From Arcobacter sp. (GTDB lineage Bacteria; Campylobacterota; Campylobacteria; Campylobacterales; Arcobacteraceae), in assembly GCA_002869565.1 (NCBI GenBank), contig PKUJ01000005.1, positions 1 to 64,000 of the forward strand: 64,000 bases of DNA. Reading direction: 5' to 3'. Below the pieces are notes generated by a model. It saw only the letters and a list, made by a program, of their open reading frames with translations. It was not told the DNA's origin and did not search any database. The position numbers were made by a program, and so were the translations under genes. Positions 57,261 to 64,000 of this stretch are shown piece by piece. Every line of letters begins with the position of its first letter. The stretch's first letter is position 1.

Positions 57261-58229
57261 TTATAAAAAAACTCCATTTTTAATATAGAAGTATATAGGA
57301 TAAAAATTAACTATTAAGGTATAAATTATAATAAATATTATTGAAGTATTATAATAAGTATTTATTTTTATTGTTTTTCTTGAAAGAATATTTGAAATTC
57401 CAATAGCAAAACCATAAAATGTACCAAGAAAGAGTGTTAGATATATTAAATAACCTATGTAATAGTATTCTTTTTGAAGCATGCAAAAAGGGCAATGGTG
57501 AGTAGGAAGTTCATAAATATATGTTCCAAAAAAGATGATTAAACTTATAATGGAAACTATTAAAAATAAGAGATTTCCAATTACATATAAAAAATCATTT
57601 TTAAGAAAATAAAATAAAATTAAAAGTAAAAATAAGGCATAAAATACTATTAAAATCAAATTTTCATTTAATGTAAATATTGAAGAAATATATGATTCAC
57701 TTGAGTTTGAATAAATTGTGCCACAGCAAGAGACTAGTTTTGTAACATCTATGGAGCTAAACATTGTTATTTCAATTATAATTTCACTTACAAATAGAAT
57801 AAATATAAAAAGATAAAAACCAAACTTTAGTTTTGTATATTTTAGTTCTTTTGTATTCATATCAAATTTATGAATAAGTAACCAAAATCCAAACAAGTAA
57901 ATATTAATCAATTTGAATAAAAGTAAATATATTCCATAACTTGTAGCATCAACAACACCTGCTGCACACATTGCTCCTGTTAATACATTTGAAATTTTAT
58001 CAAGTGTAAAAATAAAAAATATAAGTAGAAGTATTTTTATAAAAAGAATATATTTTATAATTGTAGCAGTTAAAAAACTTTGTTTTTCTAAATTGTATTG
58101 TTTCTTTGATGTTGCATTTATATCCCAGCCAAAAAATATTTTTATACTTAAAATAAAAGCAATACTTCCAAAAACTAAAAAAATTAGATTTATAATAATG
58201 ATTGTTAAAACTTCAGGAGATAATATCAT
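57261..58229 (-). CDS. Cysteine-containing polytopic membrane protein, unknown
   Basis: A 322-aa protein with about eight membrane helices. Notable cysteines are in TGAMCAAGVVDATSYG (about residues 84-99), KLVSCCGTIYS (about 164-174) and LPTHHCPFCMLQKEYYYIGY (about 244-263). The CPFC motif next to two histidines could be a thiol-redox or copper site. Last gene of the NosL-ABC operon; its start overlaps the ATPase stop by one base. No known family recognised. Confidence 0.7.
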   Translation of the reverse strand: MILSPEVLTIIIINLIFLVFGSIAFILSIKIFFGWDINATSKKQYNLEKQSFLTATIIKYILFIKILLLIFFIFTLDKISNVLTGAMCAAGVVDATSYGIYLLLFKLINIYLFGFWLLIHKFDMNTKELKYTKLKFGFYLFIFILFVSEIIIEITMFSSIDVTKLVSCCGTIYSNSSESYISSIFTLNENLILIVFYALFLLLILFYFLKNDFLYVIGNLLFLIVSIISLIIFFGTYIYELPTHHCPFCMLQKEYYYIGYLIYLTLFLGTFYGFAIGISNILSRKTIKINTYYNTSIIFIIIYTLIVNFYPIYFYIKNGVFL

Positions 58230-58897
58230 TAGATAATTTCTCCATTTGAAATTTCAATTATTTTATCTACACATTCTAAGTCAAAAAACAGAGGATCATG
58301 GGTTGCAATTATAATTGTTTTATTTTGCTCTTTTAACTCTTTTATAATATCAATAAAATGAAGAGATAACTCTTTATCTAAGTTTGCTGTTGGTTCATCA
58401 GCTAGAACAATAGTTGGATTATTTATTTGACTTCTTGCTATTGCAACTCTTTGTTGTTCCCCACCTGAAAGATTTTTGACAATATCATCTTTTTTATGTT
58501 CGATTTTAAACTTTTTCATGACATCAGATAAAAGTTTTTCTATCTCATCTGAAGATGGATTTTGAGGAATTAGCGGTAATAAAATATTCTCTTTTACCGA
58601 AATATTTGGAATCAAGTTGTACTTTTGGAAAACAAAGCCTATATGCTCTCTTCTAAAAATGGAAGAGAAATTATCAGGAAGTTTTGATATTCTATCTTCT
58701 TTTATAATAACTTCTCCAGATGTTGGTTTTGATAATCCAGCAAGTAAAGATAAAATAGTACTTTTCCCGCTTCCGCTTGAGCCTTTTAATACAACTAGTT
58801 CTCCTTCATTTATTTTTAAATTTATATCTTTTATTGCAGTTGTTATATTGTTTTTATTTACTTCATATATTTTTGTTAAGTTTTTTAATTCAATCAT
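58229..58897 (-). CDS. ABC transporter ATPase, LolD/MacB type
   Basis: A 222-aa ATPase with Walker A GSSGSGKST (about residues 37-45), Q-loop FVFQKYNL, signature LSGGEQQR, and Walker B IVLADEPTANLD. The family drives periplasmic mechanotransmission or lipoprotein release rather than classic import. Overlaps the permease gene by four bases and the membrane protein by one. Confidence 0.92.
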   Translation of the reverse strand: MIELKNLTKIYEVNKNNITTAIKDINLKINEGELVVLKGSSGSGKSTILSLLAGLSKPTSGEVIIKEDRISKLPDNFSSIFRREHIGFVFQKYNLIPNISVKENILLPLIPQNPSSDEIEKLLSDVMKKFKIEHKKDDIVKNLSGGEQQRVAIARSQINNPTIVLADEPTANLDKELSLHFIDIIKELKEQNKTIIIATHDPLFFDLECVDKIIEISNGEII

Positions 58898-60081
58898 CTT
58901 AAAACCTTATCTGTTTCAATTGTAGCACTTCTCCATGAAGGGACTAATGTTGCTGCTACATAAATAGGCACACTTAAAAAAAAGACTAGGAATAAGGTGT
59001 TAAAATCTAATACAAAAGGTAATTCAAATGATGTTTTGAGCATTGAATATCCCGTAAAAATATTACTTAAAAGAGGTGCTTGTAAAACATATACAAAAGT
59101 AAAAGCAATCAAAATTCCAGAAAGATAAGCTAAAAATGAGATAATAAAACTTTCATAAAATTTTTCTTTTAATACATCTTCTATTTTCCAACCAAGAGCT
59201 TTTAATATTCCTATCTCTTTTTTTTCTTCTGAACTTAAACCACTAATTTTGTCATAAACTATAATAAAAAAAGTGAAAATAGAGATAATAAATAGTGCTA
59301 AAAATACTCCCCCTTTATAATCGAATATATTTTGATAACTCATTTCGATATCTTTATTTGTAATTATTCTACTATCTGGAAATTTTAGTTTTATCTTTGA
59401 AGCAATTGTTAGTATCTCTTCTGGATTTGAAACTTTTACTACAATATCCGTAGCTTTGTTTTCATCCATTTCAAAAATTTCTAAAGCAGTTTGTTTTGGA
59501 AGTAGTATTATATCATTTGCTTCAAGTTGAAGAGAGCTATAGAAAACCCCAGCAATATTTACTTTTTTAAAACTACCATTTGGTTTTATAAAATTGAAAT
59601 ACTCTTTATAATAGTTTTCATCAAGTATTTTTTTTACACCGCTTCCTACAATCATCGAGTTGCTTTCTAAAGCTTTTGAAAAATCATTCTCTTTTATGAT
59701 TTTATTTAAAGAGTTTTTATATTGATTTTCAAATTCATCAATTCCTATAATAGAGAAGTTTACCCCTGCATTTTCAAAATAATAATATCCCCAAACTCTT
59801 GCTATTGCATCTTCTACTCCTGCAATACCAATAATCTCATCAATTACATCAATATCTATATCATAATGACGTCCTGCTTTTAACTTTTGAATAGTTATAT
59901 CAGGAAGCGATTTTAAAGTAAGATCAAGTTCATATTTTATGGAATTTGATATAAAAAATACAGAAGCTAAGATTGAAGTTAAAAGTGTAAAAATTACTAA
60001 TATAAAGCCATTTTTAAATTTTTGTCTTAATAAAGAATTGATTGCATACTCTATTAAGTATAGATTGATTTTATTACTCAT
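58894..60081 (-). CDS. FtsX-family ABC permease
   Basis: A 395-aa permease with one N-terminal helix, a periplasmic MacB-PCD-like domain (about residues 50-255) and three C-terminal helices. The cytosolic loop EKKEIGILKALGWKIEDVL is the FtsX/LolC coupling region. Pairs with the adjacent LolD-type ATPase. Substrate unknown; the NosL proteins in the operon point to copper or protein maturation. Confidence 0.9.
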   Translation of the reverse strand: MSNKINLYLIEYAINSLLRQKFKNGFILVIFTLLTSILASVFFISNSIKYELDLTLKSLPDITIQKLKAGRHYDIDIDVIDEIIGIAGVEDAIARVWGYYYFENAGVNFSIIGIDEFENQYKNSLNKIIKENDFSKALESNSMIVGSGVKKILDENYYKEYFNFIKPNGSFKKVNIAGVFYSSLQLEANDIILLPKQTALEIFEMDENKATDIVVKVSNPEEILTIASKIKLKFPDSRIITNKDIEMSYQNIFDYKGGVFLALFIISIFTFFIIVYDKISGLSSEEKKEIGILKALGWKIEDVLKEKFYESFIISFLAYLSGILIAFTFVYVLQAPLLSNIFTGYSMLKTSFELPFVLDFNTLFLVFFLSVPIYVAATLVPSWRSATIETDKVLR

Positions 60082-60391
60082 TTATTACCTTTGAAGGGGT
60101 ATTATTTAAAATATGAGAGTGTGAATATATAAAAGTACTAGGAAAATACTCTCTTAACTCTGGACTATCTTTAAATATAGAAAAAGTATTACTTAAAGTT
60201 CTATGTCTAATATACATAGCTTCATTTGAAGTACTTAAATCAGGAAGCCCTATGGCTTTTAATAAAATATTTTTTTCTAAAATATTTTTTTTATTCAAAC
60301 TTTTATTTATTTGTAAATAAATTACTTCAAGAGTAATTGTACAGATGGCTATTGATATTATAAATAATAGATATTTACTTTTTTTATTCAT
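60074..60391 (-). CDS. Small membrane-anchored protein, unknown
   Basis: A 105-aa protein with one N-terminal helix (YLLFIISIAICTITLEVIYL) and a periplasmic part with several histidines (YIRHRTLSNTF and YSHSH). It lies between the double-NosL protein and the permease, overlapping both (8 bp on each side). It may link the two or offer a metal-binding patch. No family recognised. Confidence 0.65.
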   Translation of the reverse strand: MNKKSKYLLFIISIAICTITLEVIYLQINKSLNKKNILEKNILLKAIGLPDLSTSNEAMYIRHRTLSNTFSIFKDSPELREYFPSTFIYSHSHILNNTPSKVINE

Positions 60392-61541
60392 CTAATTTGT
60401 AAACTTCTTCTTCTAATATTTTATCAAAATGTAGGATTTTTGTTCCTTCATGATCTTTTTTAAATGTTAAGGCATCCTTCTTTTTAATAAAAGGTATAAG
60501 CTCATTTCCCATTGGTCCATAGACATTTGAACCAACTACATAATAGGCTTTTTTACCATCAATTCCTTTTTGTGAATAATAATCAGTTACTAAAATTTCG
60601 ATAGGCATTTGTTTATTAATTTTATAATTTCCCCATTTATTTGGATTAAAATAAAATTTCATTAAATCTTTTACTCCATCAAAAGAGAAGTCATGCTTAT
60701 GGTCATCATGTGTATAAAAGATTTTTGCTGCCCATCTTGGATATTTTGATACAAACATTCCACAAACAGGGCATTTTTCATCTTCTTTTACTTGTACTCT
60801 ATTTTCTATTGTATCTAATACACCAAGTTTTTTTACATCCCAAAGATAAAGTGCTACAGCTTGAAGTTTTGATTCATCTAGTTTTTTACATAAATTATTC
60901 TTTTTTATATCTGCTTTTAGTTCATTTATTTCAAGATACATTGTAGGGTCAATGTCTTGATTACAAAGTTTCTCAAATATTTTTTTACCCTTTGGATAAA
61001 CTTTTTTTATTTTTTTATTTTTTATAAATGAACTATCTTCTTTTAGTGTTTCTTTAGCTTTATTAAAAGCTTCTTCAAAAGAATAGACTTTTCCACCGTA
61101 CTTTTTAATAAATTCATTAGCATCTTCATTTTTTTCAAATGCTAGTTTACTAACTTTACTCATAGTTCCTTTTATTTTACTTCCAATTACATAAAATGCT
61201 TTTTTAGCGTCTATTATTTTTTCGCTTTTAACATCAATTACTTTCATAAGACTTTTATCTATTCCATACTCTTCATCATCTTTAGTTAGGCACCTGATTG
61301 AACAATACTGTCTATTTGTACCATTTTTCAATTTTGCAATATATGATGTTTTATAATGTTTCTTTATACTCATTCCACAAATAGGACACCAAAGTTTTTC
61401 TTCACCTTTTTGAGTGTAAGTAGGTTCTTTTGTCACTTCTTTTGAAAAATCTTTTGCATTTAAATTAGTTAGTAATACTGTAAATAAAAATAGAAAAAGA
61501 AGTTTTTTTGCTGTAATTAGAATAATATTTTGTTTTACCAT
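60384..61541 (-). CDS. Double NosL-domain periplasmic protein
   Basis: About 385 aa. The first NosL domain has WCPICGMSIKKHYKTSY followed by YCSIRC. The second has CPVCGMFVSKYPRWAAKI with a HDDHKHDF loop. Between them lies a degenerate cytochrome c-like segment (GKKIFEKLC ... NNLCKKLDESKLQAVALYL) without a CxxCH. The start is set at MVKQN (61541), with AAAGGG upstream; an upstream ATG at 61568 overlaps the -10 element. It leads the five-gene operon with the ABC transporter. Confidence 0.85.
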   Translation of the reverse strand: MVKQNIILITAKKLLFLFLFTVLLTNLNAKDFSKEVTKEPTYTQKGEEKLWCPICGMSIKKHYKTSYIAKLKNGTNRQYCSIRCLTKDDEEYGIDKSLMKVIDVKSEKIIDAKKAFYVIGSKIKGTMSKVSKLAFEKNEDANEFIKKYGGKVYSFEEAFNKAKETLKEDSSFIKNKKIKKVYPKGKKIFEKLCNQDIDPTMYLEINELKADIKKNNLCKKLDESKLQAVALYLWDVKKLGVLDTIENRVQVKEDEKCPVCGMFVSKYPRWAAKIFYTHDDHKHDFSFDGVKDLMKFYFNPNKWGNYKINKQMPIEILVTDYYSQKGIDGKKAYYVVGSNVYGPMGNELIPFIKKKDALTFKKDHEGTKILHFDKILEEEVYKLDE

Positions 61542-61566
61542 AAAGAATATGCCCTTTGTTAAAAAC

Positions 61567-61601
61567 ATTATATTATCAAAAAATTGTTAATTTTATGTTA
61601 A
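61567..61601 (-). promoter_or_regulatory. OmpR-type box and -10 upstream of the double-NosL gene
   Basis: On the minus strand TTAACAT-AAAA-TTAACAA (61601-61584) is a direct repeat with 11-bp period, 11 bp before TATAAT (61572-61567). OmpR/PhoB-family regulators bind such repeats in place of a -35 element. Confidence 0.55.
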
Positions 61602-61615
61602 CGAAAAGACAAGGA

Positions 61616-61647
61616 TTAATACTAATTTAACATTTTTAAAATATAAT
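61616..61647 (+). promoter_or_regulatory. OmpR-type box and -10 upstream of NosL gene at 61673
   Basis: TTAATAC-TAAT-TTAACAT (61616-61633) has the same 11-bp period as the divergent box, 8 bp before TATAAT (61642-61647). The first half-site is degenerate. Confidence 0.45.
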
Positions 61648-61672
61648 TATCAAAAATTATGGGACTATATAA

Positions 61673-62176
61673 ATGAAAAAAGCATTACCTATTTTAACAA
61701 TTTTAATTTTTATTGGAATAATAATTGGAATTTTTTTATCTATGTCTAGTCAAAAACAAATGGTTGTGATTTATGAAAATAATCATAAGCATAAGCCTGT
61801 TGATATTAAACTTAGTCATTTTCAAGATACTCAATGTGGCATGACACTTAGTAAGCTTGAAGATTCAGTGCAGGCAATATCCCCTGATGGTAAAACTTGG
61901 TTTTTTGATGATATAGGTTGTTTCGCTTTATGGTATAAAAATATTTCATTTCAAAAAGATGTAATAATTTGGGTATATACTAGAGATACAAAAGAGTATA
62001 TACGTGCAAGAGAAGCTTGGTACACACAAACAGATAAAACAGAAATGGGATATGGTTTTGCTTCACATAAAATTAAAAAAGAGAAAATGATTTCTTTTGA
62101 TGATATGATTCTTAAAATGTTTCGTGGAGAAAATATGAAGAATCCCCTAATTAGAAAAAAATTGTTAGGTTATTAA
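61673..62176 (+). CDS. NosL-family membrane-anchored protein
   Basis: A 167-aa protein with an N-terminal membrane anchor (about residues 5-24) and a NosL domain: TQCGMTLSKLEDSVQAI, then FDDIGCFALWY and GYGFASHKI, close to the nosL at 36187. The motif keeps one cysteine and CGM rather than CxxCxM. It overlaps the next gene by one base, so it is coupled to a putative metal transporter. Confidence 0.85.
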   Translation: MKKALPILTILIFIGIIIGIFLSMSSQKQMVVIYENNHKHKPVDIKLSHFQDTQCGMTLSKLEDSVQAISPDGKTWFFDDIGCFALWYKNISFQKDVIIWVYTRDTKEYIRAREAWYTQTDKTEMGYGFASHKIKKEKMISFDDMILKMFRGENMKNPLIRKKLLGY

Positions 62177-62886
62177 TGGAAAGCATAAGTATATTAAGTA
62201 TTATTACAATTGCATTTCTAGGTTCTTTTGGGCATTGTGTGGGAATGTGTGGCGGCATAGTTGTAGCTTATTCAAGTACAAAGATTGGACACAAATGGTC
62301 TAAAACCAAACAATCAATTTCTCACCTTTTATACTCTTTTGGAAGAATTACTACTTATACAATCCTTGGAGCACTGTTTGGTTTCGTTGGTGGAGTTGTA
62401 ACTTTTGATAATATAACTAGTGGAATACTACTTCTTTCAACAGGTTTTATTATGATTTTAATAGGATTATCTTTAAGTGGTAAATTTAAATTTATTACTA
62501 ACTTAGAACATTCAATCTCAAAAACTAATATTTATAGAACTACTTTTAAATCTTTAGTAGGTTCTGAAACTATGACAAGTTTTTATCTGCTTGGAATGCT
62601 AAATGGACTTTTACCTTGTGGTTTTGTGTATGTATTTGCAATTACAGCTGCTAGTACAGGAAGTCCATTATGGGGAGCTTTTGTTATGTTTATTTTTGGA
62701 TTAAGTACTTTGCCTGCTCTTTTTTCTTTGGGATTTTTTGTTGGAGTATTTAAACAAATTACTTTAAGAAATCTTTTTATTAAATTAGCATCAATTTTAG
62801 TAATTGGATTTGGTATTTATATTATGTACAATGGTTATGAATATATCACTGACCCAAATAAAACTATTTTAAGTTGCCATATCTAA
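62176..62886 (+). CDS. SafE/TauE-like membrane transporter (COG2836 type)
   Basis: A 236-aa protein with six membrane helices. The N-terminal FGHCVGMCGGIVVAYS motif (about residues 15-30) is the hallmark of a group often found with copper and cytochrome oxidase genes. YSFGRITTYTILGALFG and LLPCGFVYVFAITAAS (with conserved Pro-Cys) support the assignment. Copper or thiol transport is inferred from the cysteines and the NosL neighbours on both sides. Confidence 0.8.
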   Translation: MESISILSIITIAFLGSFGHCVGMCGGIVVAYSSTKIGHKWSKTKQSISHLLYSFGRITTYTILGALFGFVGGVVTFDNITSGILLLSTGFIMILIGLSLSGKFKFITNLEHSISKTNIYRTTFKSLVGSETMTSFYLLGMLNGLLPCGFVYVFAITAASTGSPLWGAFVMFIFGLSTLPALFSLGFFVGVFKQITLRNLFIKLASILVIGFGIYIMYNGYEYITDPNKTILSCHI

Positions 62887-62911
62887 AATATACTATACTA
62901 AATTACTTGTT

Positions 62912-62943
62912 TTAACATTTAATTAACATATTTTTTATATCAT
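62912..62943 (+). promoter_or_regulatory. OmpR-type box and -10 upstream of NosL gene at 62970
   Basis: TTAACAT-TTAA-TTAACAT (62912-62929) is a perfect 7-bp direct repeat with 11-bp period, 8 bp before TATCAT (62938-62943). Confidence 0.55.
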
Positions 62944-62969
62944 TTACATAATATATCGAAGGAGAATAA

Positions 62970-63665
62970 ATGAAGAAAATTATATTAGTAGGTTTATCCA
63001 TGTTAATTTTGGGTTTTAGTGCTTTTGCCACAGAAGAGATGAAAAAGCCTAAAATGCAATACCAAGCAGTCCCAATGGAAAAGGTTACTTTGGTTCAAAA
63101 AGGTGAGTCTAAAAAATATTGTCCAGTTTGTGGTATGACATTACCAATGTTCTACAAAACTTCACATGCCGCTAAACACGTTGGTGAAGATAAACAATAT
63201 TGTTCAATTCACTGTTTAGTTGAAGACAAAGAAGTAAATGGGTCTGAGTTAACAGACATAAAAGTTGTTGATAATAAAAGTTTAAAATTAGTTGATGCAA
63301 AAAAAGCTTTTTATGTTGTAGGAAGTTCTAAACCTGGGACTATGACTATGGTTAGTAAATATGCTTTTGAAAAAGAATCAGATGCTAAAGCTTTTGCATC
63401 TGAAAATGGTGGAGAACTTAAAAATTTCGATGAAGTTTATGCAATGGTTTCAAAAGGAATGGAAAAAGAGAAAGCTATGATTGCAAAAAGACAAAAGAAA
63501 ATGCAAATGATGGGAGAAAAAGTTTATAACAAAATGTGTAAAAAGACTGATAAAAAATTTACATCAGTTGCTGATGCAAAATCTTTTGTAGCAAAAAACA
63601 AACTTTGTGGAGAGATGCAAGGTAAAAAACTCCAAGCAGTTGGTATTTATTTAGGAAGAAGATAA
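62970..63665 (+). CDS. NosL-like periplasmic protein with degenerate cytochrome-like tail
   Basis: A 231-aa exported protein (signal peptide to residue 20). Its domain YCPVCGMTLPMFYKTSHAA, YCSIHC and VDAKKAFYVVGS closely matches the first domain of the protein at 60384. The C-terminal segment GEKVYNKMC ... KNKLCGEMQGKKLQAVGIYL is cytochrome c-like but has no CxxCH. RBS GGAG precedes the ATG. A strong terminator follows. Confidence 0.85.
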   Translation: MKKIILVGLSMLILGFSAFATEEMKKPKMQYQAVPMEKVTLVQKGESKKYCPVCGMTLPMFYKTSHAAKHVGEDKQYCSIHCLVEDKEVNGSELTDIKVVDNKSLKLVDAKKAFYVVGSSKPGTMTMVSKYAFEKESDAKAFASENGGELKNFDEVYAMVSKGMEKEKAMIAKRQKKMQMMGEKVYNKMCKKTDKKFTSVADAKSFVAKNKLCGEMQGKKLQAVGIYLGRR

Positions 63666-63676
63666 TATTTCATTTT

Positions 63677-63712
63677 AAGAAAAGATAGCCTTTTTTAGGC
63701 TCTTTTCTTTTT
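63677..63712 (+). terminator. Intrinsic terminator after the NosL-like gene
   Basis: AAGAAAAG and AGCC pair with GGCT and CTTTTCTT around a short T-rich loop, followed by TTT. Confidence 0.8.
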
Positions 63713-63824
63713 AAGCCTTCAAGTATTAACTTAAATTATTAATATGTAAAAATTAAAGTTATTTAAATAAAAATTAATATTAATTATTTTATAATCCCCT
63801 CCAAAATTATTTTAAAGGTATAAA

Positions 63825-64000
63825 ATGAAATATATTACATTATTGTTGTTATCACTTTTTTTATTAAATAACAACCTTTTTGCAAAAGAAGAAAAAGAAG
63901 TTGAAAGAATCGTTTGTAAAAAAATAACAAATAAAGCAAAAGCTAATAAAATCTTAGAAAGTGATCCCAAAGCTTTCATTACTGGTGATAAATTATGTGT
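63825..64000 (+). CDS. Exported protein, truncated by window end
   Basis: At least 58 codons. A signal peptide (MKYITLLLLSLFLLNNNLFA) is followed by ERIVCKKITNKAKANKI and GDKLC. This spacing of CKK and KLC resembles the degenerate cytochrome-like tail of the two NosL proteins upstream, so it may be a free-standing version of that module. RBS AAAGG precedes the ATG and TATAAT lies at 63790-63795. The 3' end is outside the window. Confidence 0.6.
   Translation, partial: MKYITLLLLSLFLLNNNLFAKEEKEVERIVCKKITNKAKANKILESDPKAFITGDKLC

Overview
The window reads as chromosomal DNA of a free-living, respiring Campylobacterota bacterium close to Arcobacter. The DNA is very AT-rich. It has the epsilonproteobacterial nos gene order with a cytochrome c-fused NosZ, a carboxynorspermidine polyamine route, a tmRNA tag of the Campylobacter type, a Pgp2/Csd6 plus Csd3-like cell-shape pair, and a cts-like DNA-uptake locus. 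The genus is inferred from gene content, not from a marker-gene comparison.

Layout. 1-7.2 kb: galU followed by a tight Entner-Doudoroff operon (zwf-pgl-edd-eda-pgi). 7.3-12.5 kb: a lytic transglycosylase, then an accessory islet (AlpA-like regulator, two nucleotidyltransferases, HepT, a broken Fic gene, a DUF4238 gene) abutting the 3' end of ssrA. 12.6-17.4 kb: polyamine genes, rubredoxin with a structured leader, and two tandem ppk2 genes. 17.4-28.9 kb: a broken Bat-type VWA/TPR gene, then tig-clpP-def-comM-era, a four-gene type II secretion/competence (cts-like) set, and folE. 28.9-36.1 kb: a histidine kinase, mgtE (broken), two peptidoglycan enzymes, purL. 36.2-48.8 kb: nos genes (nosZ-B-D-G-C1-C2-H-F-L) plus a two-component system and a displaced nosY beside a NosL-like gene. 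49-53.4 kb: norCBDQ. 53.6-57.2 kb: an Rrf2 regulator and an operon with norE/norF, a DUF59 protein, a DUF2249-like protein and a 12-TM protein. 57.3-64 kb: a second ABC system and several NosL-family proteins.

How it fits together. The right half is a nitric and nitrous oxide respiration island. Three of its promoters (nosZ, nosY, the DUF2249 operon) carry an FNR/CRP-type box exactly 22 bp upstream of a -10 element. Three NosL-gene promoters at the right end instead share an 11-bp-period TTAACAT direct repeat, suggesting a separate regulon. The strongest candidate for an undescribed system is the five-gene operon at 57.3-61.5 kb: a double-NosL protein, a small anchored protein, an FtsX-type permease, a LolD-type ATPase, and a membrane protein with CPFC and SCC motifs. 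It would fit copper or thiol handling for the copper enzymes nearby.

A caution: four genes (fic, bat, mgtE, nosD) are intact except for in-frame stop codons (fic also has a frameshift), and two other reading frames lack any ATG/GTG/TTG start. Either the strain carries many recent point lesions or the assembly has base errors. The sequence alone cannot decide.
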